Assembly: GCF_963678635.1 (NCBI RefSeq)
Contig: NC_087069.1
Coordinates: 22,664,360 to 22,728,359, forward strand
Length of the DNA stretch: 64,000 nt
Reading direction: 5' to 3'
Source: Symsagittifera roscoffensis
Lineage: Eukaryota; Xenacoelomorpha; Acoela; Convolutidae
Made by a program: the position numbers and the translations under genes. Within the stretch, counting starts at the first letter, position 1. The number at the start of each line of letters is the position of its first letter. The notes beneath the pieces are model-generated. The model saw nothing but the letters and a program-made list of their open reading frames with translations. It did not search any database and had not been told where the DNA came from. Below are positions 53,701-63,405 of this stretch, in pieces.

Positions 53701-56700
53701 TTTCTTGTTTTGCAGATATTAGCTCTCACCTCTAAAAAGGGTCTTTCATCAATTGCAAATGGGTTGAGAGTTGCCAGATTATGTACAAATGTACATTGGC
53801 TAGTTTATTGGGCTCTTTTTCAGTTCCCCCCTTTCAAAATATTGAGTTTTATGTTAGTTATACGTGTTATTACGGCTAAATGCGTGATATTACGCTGTAA
53901 AGTATGAAGAACAAATCTGTTCACAGTTGTCGATTTGTTCACCACGCCAAATTTCATTGCATTATGACAACGTTAACGAAGCTTTTCAAATTTCTTTTAC
54001 CCCTACCAGCGAATTTTCAATAGTAGTTTATCTGTTCTCATTTTGCGAGCCTAGCGTAAAACAAAGTGGCATGCGGACTGATCAAGCTATGACAAACATT
54101 TGTGGTCTTCATATCTTACTATGTAAATCTCTTCGTTACGCCAGAAAATTGATGTTTATGTGAGGTGGGTAGAAAAAAAGTGCCAAATTGTGTTCTTTTG
54201 ATATAAGGGGCCCACCGACTGTCAGAATTCAAACTTTTTCCTGCTTCAATTGATGAGTCAGACAAAACTGTGGTTCTAACAATTTGTTTCCAAACGCTCG
54301 GAAGATCGTTGGTTACAGCGTTCGGAAAATTGGGAGCTCGAGAAAGCGATTTGGCCAACCTAGAAAAAACGTCGGCAAAAGTTTCGAAAATTTTTTGAAA
54401 ATCCGAACCATCTCCCCACCCCCACCCAGAAAACATTCTAGCGCCTGTTTATTTTGTAAAGTCTGTTTTTTTCCAGTTTCCTACATTACCCCCTCCGCGT
54501 ACAAAATAAAGCTGTTACGAAAAAAAGCTGTTCAAAAATTGTTCACAGAGCATTTTGCATGTAAGAACATAGGCGCTACGCGCAATACACCAAAGGCATA
54601 GAAACTGAAGCAAAAACCAAACAACTTGAACAACTAATAATTGAAGAATAACAGTTCTAGAACAAAAAATCGTACTAATACATGTATACACCAAAATTTT
54701 GCTATATCGAGAAAGAGCCTGAAATAACAGTTCTAGAACTAAAAATCGTACTAACACATGTATAGGTTAAATTTTTTATATATCAACGAAGATCATAAAA
54801 TAACACTTCTAGAACTAAAAATCGTACTAACACATGTATACACCAAAATTTTACTATATTGACAAAGGGCCTGAAATAACAGTTCGTGAGCTAAAAATCG
54901 TACGAACACATGTATACACCAAAATTTTGCTATATTGGCAAAGATCATGAAATAACAGTTCGAGAGCTAAAAATCGTACTAACACATGTATACGTCAAAT
55001 TTTTGCTATTTTGACAAAGATCATGGAATAACAGTTCTAGAGCTAAAAATCGTACTAACACATGTATACACCAAAATTTTGCTATATTGACAAAGATCAT
55101 GGAATAACAGTTCGAGAACTAAAAATGGTACTAACACATGTATACAATAAAATTTTGATAAATTGACAAAGATCATGAAATAACAGTTCGAGAACTAAAA
55201 ATCGTAATAACACATGTATACACTAAAATTTTGATATATTGACATAGATCATAAAATAACAGTTCGAGAACTAAAAATGGTACTAACACATGTATACGCT
55301 AAAATATTGCTATATTGACGAAGAGCCTGAAATAACAATTCTAGAGCTAAAATCGTACTAACACATGTATACACCAATATTTTGCTATATCGACAAAGAG
55401 CCTGAATAAATGTTGTAGAACTAAAAATCTTACTAACACATATATACACCAAAATTTTGCTATATTGACAAAGAGCCTGAAATATTGACAAAGGACCTGA
55501 AATAACAATCGTAGAACTAAATGTCGTACTTACGCATTGTAGATCAATTTCTATAGCTATAAAAAAAATACAAAAGATTGTGTTTGTATGTGTAGCAAAA
55601 CGCCTCCTGTCGTTTCAATCGGCCAATCGTATAAATTGGCATGTAGACTCATATGGGTCTCCGGAATAACTAAAAATCGTACTTACACATATACTTACAA
55701 GAAAGAGCTAAAATGAAAAAAAGCTATTAGTCTTATTATATTGAGAAATTGTGAAGCAGTCTCAGAATTGACAGTATGTAGCAGTAAAACAATCCGAAAA
55801 ACAAATCCAAAAAACAAAAAAAATACTTGCAAAGACATGACACAGATCTGAAAAATGTACCAATGTTGGTATTTATGAACAAAACTTCAATCAGGTAAAG
55901 ATATCAGTTAAGTATTCCACGAAATCAAGTTCAAATTCAACCTTCAAAAACCGGCAAGTAATAAAAATGACATAAAACTTCAACGTTCAGCATCAAACTG
56001 ATTATGGAACGTCAAATTTAAACGGACGCCATTCCATTTCTCAAACGATCCATCGGGTGCAGTGGATCCTCTCAAGATGCTGTGCTTCCAGTCTTTCTGG
56101 CAAGCTCCGAGCATGGTAAAAACGCTACCATGTGGCAACAAAACAGAAACTTCAGAGCGCGTGGTCCCGTTTCTTTTCATTGCAAAGCGTCGGGTGGCTC
56201 CAAGGGATACGGTGGCAATGGTTGGATAATCAGGAATACCACGTTCGTTGTCAGCGTGAAATCCAACTCCCTAAAAATACTGATAGGCAAAGTACATTTT
56301 CTATGTTATCTAATTGTTATGACGGTATTTTGTGATATTACCTCTTCGAGGGAACAATAAATGTTGATGAGGACACTGTTGAAGGAAACTTTGAGTTCTT
56401 TCTCCAACAAGGTCTTTAACAACAACAACTGTGGTGACCAAGAGTTGTTGGGCGGGTGGCGAACGCTTCCATATGAGTATGGAACCTCTGAAATCCACTT
56501 GACAGAGCGCCCGTTGACATGTGTCCAAGATTCCTGTTTGTATGATTTGTAAAGCTCTGCAAAGAGGGAATCAGCTATGCTCAAAACAGATTTATTGCAA
56601 ACGTCAAGGGAAATTTGAGAGACGCCAAACACTGAAGATGAGCTGATAGTAAACGGCTGCAAAAATAAAATTATGGCATTTAAGTGCTCAGTTTAAATAT

Positions 56701-57712
56701 CAACAAATAAACAAAACACACCTGATAAATAAATAAGCAATAAAAAAATAAATCAATACATAAATAAATAAATAAATACATAAATGAATACAAAAATAAA
56801 TAAATATATAAATAAATAAACGCAAAAGTGAAATGTACAAATAATTAAATAGACATGAAAAAATATATATGAACAAATAACCAAACAAACAGACCCATAA
56901 TATGAATAAATGAAAATAAATAAATGAAATAAATACACATACATAAATAATAAAAGCAAAACTAAATGAAAGAAAGAATAATGAAATAAATAAAGAAATA
57001 AATATCAACAAATAAACAAAACACACCTGATAAATAAATAAGCAATAAAAAAATAAATCAATACATAAATAAATAAATAAATACATAAATAAATACATAA
57101 ATAAATAAATAAATAAATATATAAATAAATAAAAGCAAAATCGAAATGTACAAATAATTAAATAGACATGAAAAAATATATATGAACAAATAACCAAACA
57201 AACAGACCCATAATATGAATAAATGAAAATAAATAAATGAAATAAATACACATACATAAATAATAAAAGCAAAACTAAATGAAAGAAAGAATAATTTAAA
57301 AAAATAAAGAAATAAATATCAACAAATAAACAAAACACACCTGATAAATAAATAAGCAATAAAAAAATAAATCAATACATAAATAAATAAATACATAAAT
57401 GAATACAAAAATAAATAAATATATAAATAAATAAAAGCAAAAGTGAAATGTACAAATAATTAAATAGACATGAAAAAATATATATGAACAAATAACCAAA
57501 CAAACAGACCCATAATATGAATAAATGAAAATAAATAAATGAAATAAATACACATACATAAATAATAAAAGCAAAACTAAATGAAAGAAAGAATAATTAA
57601 ATAAATAAAGAAATAAATATCAACAAATAAACAAAACACACCTGATAAATAAATAAGCAATAAAAAAATAAATCAATACATAAATAAATAAATAAATACA
57701 TAAATAAATACA

Positions 57713-57747
<35 letters not shown>

Positions 57748-59411
57748 AAGCAAAAGTGAAATGTACAAATAATTAAATAGACATGAAAAAATATATATGA
57801 ACAAATAACCAAACAAACAGGCCCATAATATAAATAAATGAAAATAAATAAATTAAATAAATACACACGCAGAAATAATAAAAGCAAAACTAAATGAAAG
57901 AAAGAATTATTAAATAAATAAACAAAACACGTGATAAAAATAAACAAAAATAAATATGTACATACATAAATTATAAATAAATATAAGCAAACTAAACATA
58001 ATTATATAAATAGAAGAACAGATAATTAAATAAATAAAGATGAACAAATAAAGAAACAAACATACGCAATCACATGACATAGCGCGATATAGTCCAGCCC
58101 ACATGATAATTGATAACTGTGGACGTTATTTGTCGACACTTGACAACAGACAACATTAAAAAAAAACCCCGTTACACGATACCATAACACCTTGACTAAA
58201 GTCTTCGGTGTAAAAAGTTGTAAAAATTTGTTCACCTGCTCACGCTGAATCTTTGATACAGTTCATAAGATGAACAATTTTTTCAAAAAGACTTTCTTAT
58301 ATTGAGGTTTGGAAAAAATCAAAGAGAAGAACTGGAAAAGAGCTGCAACATCACACGTGAAAGTGATGCTCATGCGAGGTGGGGAAAAGGAAAAAGAGCC
58401 TTAAGTTTTTTAATCATGCTCACCAGTCTTGCAGGGAAGCGCTTTTGCTCTCAAATGTTTGTTCGTTTTTGGAACTCAAGTGAACATGCTATCATGAACA
58501 ACAAAAATGATGCGCCGATGATTTCGATAACGGAAAAACCGAGTCTTTTACTATTGTGTTGCTTTTTTATAGATAAAACGCAACCGGGAAAAATCTTTGT
58601 CGAAGTTGGTGACCACGACCAGTTCCGAGAACCACGACCAGAAACATCCGAAAATATCAACGCTTCTTACAGAAAAATCAACGCTTCTTACAGAATCCAC
58701 CCTCAGTATGATCCAAAAACTCTTGATCACGACATTGCTCTGGTTTACTTGAGGAGCAAAACTACTGGGCTCAAGAGTATACATCTTTGCCACCAGGAAA
58801 TCAAAAGCCCATATCCACTAACTACTCAAGGGATGGGGAGAATATTTTATGATGGCGAAAAGCCAGGTGCAGTTCAAGAAATCACGTGGAATGATGTTTC
58901 ATCTTTTCAGTGCCCATTTGAGTATGTTTTCATTTATATATGCCACTAGCTTTTCATGTTTGCATGTTTACGTGAAATAGGGCATAACGATTTTAAAAAC
59001 TGTTCATATGGCAAATTGCATTAGAAAAAAATGTTTTTAAAGTCGAATCTTTTCACCTGTTTGCTTACGCTTACGCTTAAGAACATAAAAAATTTAATTA
59101 AATGGTTAAATAGTTTCCGAAAAAATCAAGGGAGACTGAAAAGGAACATGTAAAAGGCCAACTTATATTTACCAAACACATGTATTTTCAGGTCTCTCAA
59201 TTTGACTGGAAACGTCTGCCTTCTTGGGAGCAATTTGAGTAGCGATAGATATCGCACTTGCTTAGGAGATGAAGGGGGACCTGTGTATAAAGTTGCAAAT
59301 AACCAACCCCTGTGCCTCTTTTCTTTAGTTAGTGGGGGAAACATTTGCAAGGGATCCGCTTTTGGACCACGCGTATCTGACTACACTGCTTGGATCGAAA
59401 CTGTCTGGTAA
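50725..59411 (+). CDS. Secreted trypsin-fold serine protease homologue, catalytic Ser replaced
   Basis: Three exons with matching phases: 50725-50968 (donor AG|GTTAG), 58573-58921 (acceptor TTTTTTATAG, donor A|GTATGT) and 59192-59411 (acceptor TATTTTCAG, stop TAA), giving 270 residues. Exon 1 holds a hydrophobic signal peptide (about 1-25) and SCGGSLI...LITSAHC, the S1-family catalytic-His region with its disulphide pair. Exon 2 holds IHPQYD and [10 protein letters not shown] with the catalytic Asp. Exon 3 holds GDEGGP where active S1 proteases have GDSGGP, and a [10 protein letters not shown]-terminus. The usual R-IVGG activation site is not clear (SDIGGY only). Glu for Ser means no peptidase activity is expected; such homologues act in binding or immune-regulatory roles in invertebrates, but its job here is unknown. 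Frames are otherwise intact. The first intron is 7.6 kb and contains other features. Confidence 0.85.
51955..52393. mobile_element. Non-autonomous hAT-type element (MITE)
   Basis: 439 bp with terminal inverted repeats CAGGGGCGGATCTAGGATTT and its near complement AAATCCGCCCCTG, flanked by an exact 8-bp target-site duplication ATTATGAG (51947-51954 and 52394-52401). An 8-bp duplication is the hallmark of hAT transposition. The interior is GC-palindromic (GGCGCCTAAGGCGCC) and codes for nothing. It sits in the first intron of the protease homologue. Confidence 0.9.
52612..52795. repeat. Fragment related to the hAT element interior
   Basis: CTAAAGGCGCCTTTGGCGCC and AATATATA at about 52746-52775 mirror the GGCGCCTAAGGCGCCTTTAG interior part of the element at 51955-52393 in reverse orientation. 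No terminal repeats or target duplication are seen, so it is a broken or related copy. Confidence 0.5.
53328..53385 (+). repeat. Direct repeat in the protease intron, copy 1
   Basis: Shares GTTCACCAC-CCAA-TTTC and TTGC-TTATGACAA with 53918-53972. With the purine-rich motif near both, it suggests an old duplication of about 590 bp within the intron. Confidence 0.6.
54640..55520 (+). repeat. 76-bp satellite array
   Basis: About eleven to twelve direct copies of a 76-77-bp unit: AATAACAGTTCTAGAACTAA, AATCGTACTAACACATGTAT, ACACCAAAATTTTGCTATAT, then TGACAAAGATCATGA. Copies differ by a few substitutions and the right end decays. The minus-strand frames over it are repeat artefacts. It lies in the protease homologue intron, downstream of the AlkB-like exons in their sense. 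Confidence 0.9.
55980..56656 (-). CDS. AlkB-type 2-oxoglutarate/Fe(II) dioxygenase, catalytic exons
   Basis: Two minus-strand exons, 56656-56342 and 56270-55980, joined across a 71-bp intron (donor GAG|GTAAT, acceptor TATTTTTAG) in phase 0, encode about 201 residues. The first begins after a TTTTTGCAG acceptor, so at least one upstream exon is missing. Visible AlkB features are a YSYGS...WSPQLLLL substrate-lid part, FNSVLINIY, the iron-binding HxD in GVGFHADNE, the distal His in KDWKHSI, and the 2-oxoglutarate Arg in RLNLTF. The stop TGA follows NQFDAER. The layout is nearest to ALKBH2/ALKBH3-like repair enzymes, which remove alkyl groups from DNA or RNA bases in the nucleus. It is nested, antisense, in the first intron of the protease homologue. 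All key residues are intact, so it is likely functional if the 5' exon exists. Confidence 0.85.
56693..57960. repeat. About 305-bp tandem array built of TAAA-rich sequence
   Basis: Four long direct copies start at about 56696, 57000, 57315 and 57617 with AATATCAACAAATAAACAAA and a CACACCTGATAAATAAATAAG stretch, plus a partial fifth. Each contains internal (TAAA)n runs of different length. The long hydrophobic minus-strand frames (Leu/Ile/Tyr/Phe) come from reading TTTA repeats and are not genes. The array lies directly upstream of the known AlkB-like exon, within its presumed intron. Confidence 0.9.
57961..58572. other. End of the first intron of the protease homologue
   Basis: Contains a copy of the purine-rich motif GATGCTCATGCGAGGTGGGG at about 58365-58405. 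An open frame from 58302 runs into exon 2, but the acceptor at 58571-58572 and the phase match to exon 1 argue that the part before 58573 is intron. Confidence 0.6.
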
Positions 59412-59456
59412 TTATCTATTATGATGTGATTGGGTTTTTGGTTCTTTACCCCCCCA

Positions 59457-59457
59457 T

Positions 59458-59490
<33 letters not shown>

Positions 59491-59577
59491 AAACACACAC
59501 ACAGACATACACAAACACACCACACACACACACACACACAGACATACACAAACACACCACACACACACACACACACA

Positions 59578-59613
<36 letters not shown>
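59457..59613 (+). repeat. (CA)n microsatellite
   Basis: About 155 bp of CA repeats interrupted by TACACAAACA and GACATACACAAACACACCA blocks that themselves recur, 45 bp after the protease homologue stop codon, so within its 3' UTR or just past it. Frames over it are artefacts. Confidence 0.95.
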
Positions 59614-59615
<2 letters not shown>

Positions 59616-59756
59616 CCTCCCCACGATGTTATTTCTTTTTTTAAAATTTATTTCCACGTAGTCCAATTGTCAACGAACTTGGATGAGTCTGCATATGCAA
59701 TTAAAGGAATAACTGGTCATTAAAAATATTTTCATACACCATATAAATAAAATGAT

Positions 59757-59945
59757 GTTTGTCTATACAAAAAGAACAAAAGATGCGTATACAAAATGCC
59801 CATCGCTTATTTTTATTGGAATCCGAGGACAAAGGTCTTTTGGTTGTTGACATGGATCTCAAGGGTTAAGAGCAAGGACTCATCGTAAAGTTGACGTTTA
59901 TCTATACAAAAAAAAGATGTCTACACAAAATGCCGATCGGCTTTT
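59757..59945 (+). repeat. Two-copy tandem repeat (TCTATACAAAAA)
   Basis: TTTGTCTATACAAAAAGAAC...ACAAAATGCCCATCG at 59757-59805 recurs as TTTATCTATACAAAAAAAAG...ACAAAATGCCGATCG at 59897-59938, unit about 140 bp. No gene is seen from 59640 to 60440. Confidence 0.6.
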
Positions 59946-61181
59946 TTATTGACAAAGATGTTTTGGCGGTTCAAAAGGATCCCAATATTTTCTCTAGCTT
60001 CCCTAACTTGTCAGTGGACTCCAGTGATTTTGTTGTTTTCATCGCTTGATTCGACAATTTTTCTCTGGATTCTTTGTTTATACTTTGTACATATTTTGTA
60101 CATACTGAACAAACAGCATCGAAACTGCCAGCGATCATATTGGCATTTCGTAGTCAGTCTCCATAAATACGCGAACTAATTGTTGATAACCGCTTCATTG
60201 AGTAAGGGTGTTAGCTCGCAGGTGAGGAAGCAGGTGAGTAGAAGAAGGGTACGAGTGATTTTGGGGTTAAAGCGACAAGGGGTAAGAAAGGAGGTTATTT
60301 ATTGGGAGAGGGGGTGTCGGGTTATAACGTGTTTGTTGAAAATGATGTGCCGCAAAATTTTTAATTGTTTGGGAGATATCATAAGCAAAACAGAATAATG
60401 CACGACTTAAAAAACGTTTTCAAAATCCTGTTTGAATGATAGCCTGCTCTAAATGAAAGAGGTTTAACCTTTCAAAAAATTGGTACAATTAAAAAAGTGC
60501 AAAAACTTCTTGTGTGTCTGTAGAGTCAGCTAGTCTTTTCTTACATTACATCCAGTTAAAAGCCCTTTGAAATCTTCAGTGGAGGAACTCCGCGAAGTTC
60601 TACAGCTCGTTTTTTGGAAATATTTTCACTGGAATACAACTTGGCCCAATCTGAGTATTTAAGACTCTTGGTTCTCGAATTTTAAATTGTCATCTTTTAG
60701 TTTATATATCATCGAAATGATGATCACACTCCGATAATTTACTAAATAACAAACTGAACATTACCCTTTTTTTCAAGTAAAAAATTTGAAAGATTATCCA
60801 CATCATGAAAATCATCGGGGGGGGGGCATTAGTTATGGAGACCAGAGGGGTTAGGGCTCTGTATTATAATTGCTTGTGAGGTCTAAAAATCCGTTTATGG
60901 TTTTAGTGAAGCTATTTTCATCGCGGGCCTAGTAAGTCTTCTTAACGCTGTTTTGATTACGCATGAGCGCGCAAGGCCATCAGGACCGGTAAACCTTTCA
61001 ACAACCTTACCCAGGGGTCACAAGCTTCGTAGAGTAAAATCAGGGTTGTAGTCGCTTCCAGAAGCTGTCTATTCGGTCCTTGGTTAGCTTCCAGGATTTG
61101 TTGCTTAGTTTGTTGGTATTTGTTTGGGCGTAGAATGAAGCTGCGGTAGCGTAATTGAAAGGCCTCTCAAGTAGGAAGTGG

Positions 61182-61809
61182 TTAAGTGATGAGGCCTTCG
61201 CGCATTCCGCTACAAACTTGAAAAAAGATTCCTAGAAGACTGTTTGATCCTAAAATCAATAGAAGGACTCGATTGATGATCGAAACGAGACGCTTCCACA
61301 CACCACTAAAACGAAGACTAGGTGGTAGGCTAAGACGACAGTCGACAGACCTCATCTGAAGCTTGAATGCTGTTTCGTCTCTGTTGATATTTAAAGGTTG
61401 TTTCATGATTTGTTTAAGTGCGGCGAGAAAGTAGACTGCGTTATTCAAAAAAAATTATTTTAGGAGACCCACATTGCGCCATGAATCTACTAACTGCTGT
61501 CAAGAAGTTTTCATTTGTCAGATTGTCGGTAGCTTCCACGTGCGTTGCAAGCTTTGTTAAACAATTGAAGGGACATATATAGTTTTTTTCTGTGGTATCT
61601 TTTTCAGCAAAGTAGAATGGGCTGATGTAGTCAAGTCTAACGTTCTTGAACGGATATGGATTAGTTAAGGGTTCATAGAAGCGCTGTGCAGGTAGATCAG
61701 CAATGAAAGGGTTTATATTTTTTCCTTGAAAGCGGCTGCACAAGAAACAGTGGTGGCGATTGTGTCTCAAGTCTTTTCTGAGGTCCAAAATTATTAAACT
61801 TTCTTGCAA
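61182..61809 (-). pseudogene. BEL/Pao integrase remnant, left arm
   Basis: Minus-strand frames 61809-61441 and 61448-61182. The first shows FLCSRFQGKNINPFIADLPA, then VRLDYISPF (first catalytic Asp), NYICPFNCLTKLATH and NLTNENFLTAVSRFMA, the BEL/Pao integrase signature. Where the family has SDN the sequence reads FEN, so the second Asp is gone. The second frame has FSGVWKRLVSIINRVL, where Lys replaces the catalytic Glu of the family's GGxWER. A frameshift joins the two parts at about 61445. Dead integrase. Confidence 0.85.
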
Positions 61810-62480
61810 GAAAACTTATTAAATTTGGACCTCAGAAAAGCCTTGAGACACAATCGCCACCTCTGTTTCTTGTGCAGCCGCTTTCAAGAAAAAAATATAA
61901 ACCCTTTCATGGCTGATCTACCTGCACAGCGCTTCTATGACCCCTAAACTAATCTAAATCCGTTCAAGAACGTTGGACTTGACTACATCAGCCCATTCTA
62001 CTTTGCTTAAAAAGATACCACAGAAAAAACTATATATGTCACTTCAATTGTTTAACAAAGCTTGCAACGCACGTGGAAGCTACCGACAATCTGACAAACG
62101 AAAACTTCTTGACAGCAGTTAGTAGATTCATGGCGCAACGTGGGTCTCACAAACTATTTTTTTTTAATAACGCAGTCTACTTTGTCGCCGCACGTAAACA
62201 AATCATGAAACAACCTTTAAATATCAACAGACACGAAACAGCAACCAAGATTCAGATGAGGTCAATCGACTGGTGTTTTAGTGGTGTGTGGAAGCCTCTC
62301 GTATCAATCATCAGTCGAGTCTTACGATTGATTTTAAGATCAAACAGTCTTTCCAGAAATCTTTTTCAAGATTGTAGTGAAATGCGAAGGCCTCATCACT
62401 TAACCACTTCCTACTTGGGAGAACTTTCAATTAAGCTGCCGCAGCTTCATTCTACGCCCAAACAAATACCAACAAACTAA
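61806..62480 (+). pseudogene. BEL/Pao integrase remnant, right arm
   Basis: Mirror copy of the left arm on the plus strand. The best open part (62073-62480) reads NLTNENFLTAVSRFMAQRGS, then FFNN in place of the catalytic SDN, and FSGVWKPLVSIISRVL with Lys in place of Glu. The upstream part is broken by stops. The two arms share the losses of the second Asp and the Glu, so inactivation preceded the inverted duplication. Confidence 0.8.
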
Positions 62481-62835
62481 GCAACAAATCCTGGAAGCTA
62501 ACCAAGGACCGAATAGACCGCTTCTGGAAGCGACTACAACCCTGATTTTACTCTACGAAGCATGTGACCCCTGGGTAGGGTTGAAACGTTAACGGTCCTG
62601 GTGGCCTTGCGCGCCCTTGCGAAACTAAAACAGCCTTGAGAAGACTTACAAGGCCCGCGGTGGAACTAGCTTCAGTAGCATCATAAGCGGATTTTAAGAC
62701 CTAACAAGCAATTATAATACCGAGCCCTAACACCTTTGGTCTCCATAACTAATTACCACCCCCCCCCGATGATTTTCATGATGATATTCAAGGAAAAAAA
62801 TCGAAAAAAACATAAACCTCTTTCATTTGGAGCGT

Positions 62836-63405
62836 ACAAATTCGGTGCGAGGTGCACGCATTTATGATGTGCGTTTTTGATCATAGGTTGAATGCAGAAA
62901 AATAGGGTTTTTGCATGTAGAAAAATAGAGTTTTTTTGTTGCATCTGGCATTGGTGAATGCTTCAGTCTTCTTCGAGCTCAAATAAGGTTATTATCCATG
63001 AATGGCGAAAATGGCAGTAAATCATCTTCCAATTTCCAATGCTTTTTTTGGTAGTAAAACGTTTTACAGTATCAAGAAAATAGCGTGTTGTGATTGCTCA
63101 AAGAGCAAAGTAGAGTCCTAGCAACCTCCCGGTCGCTTATTCTTAAACTGCGTTTCCATTTTTGCTGAAGAAAGTCCTTGAACTGTAAAACAAAAGCAAT
63201 TGTGGGAAGTATACGAAACCAATCGAAATTACTCGAAACCTTTATGCCTGATCCCTTTTTTGCGCTAGTAGAATTATTTTCCTTTTCACTATAGCGTTAG
63301 TACGTAGAACGGTACTGTAGACTTTTTTTGTAGTAGTTCTCTCCTTATCTGTAGTGGTGGAAACTGGTTGAAACTGTGTCGTCCTTCAGTTTTCGGTGAG
63401 ACCAA
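62836..63405. other. Stretch between palindrome and RNase H remnant
   Basis: No gene recognised. By position it should be the RNase H-to-integrase connection of the BEL/Pao element on the minus strand, but no coding trace is clear. Confidence 0.4.

Larger units (their letters stand above)
60449..62835. repeat. Spacer-free palindrome of a BEL/Pao fragment
   Basis: Left arm 60806-61806 and right arm 61807-62783 are reverse complements with roughly 90-95% identity by eye, meeting with no spacer at CTTGCAAG (61803-61810). Beyond the arms, a further short match (GCTCTAAATGAAAGAGGTTT at 60449 against its complement at about 62814-62833) shows that the symmetry once reached further, with about 300 bp inserted on the left or lost on the right. 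Both arms carry the same integrase remnant, facing away from each other in sense. Confidence 0.93.

Noticed and set aside
56700-57947. Long hydrophobic minus-strand frames resembling membrane proteins
   Set aside because: They come from TTTA/TAAA repeat units; the same peptide repeats with each 305-bp copy.
58302-58572. N-terminal extension of the second protease exon
   Set aside because: Splice acceptor at 58571-58572 and exact phase match to exon 1 make this part intron.
59381-59723. His/Thr and Cys/Val repeat frames
   Set aside because: Translations of the CA microsatellite.
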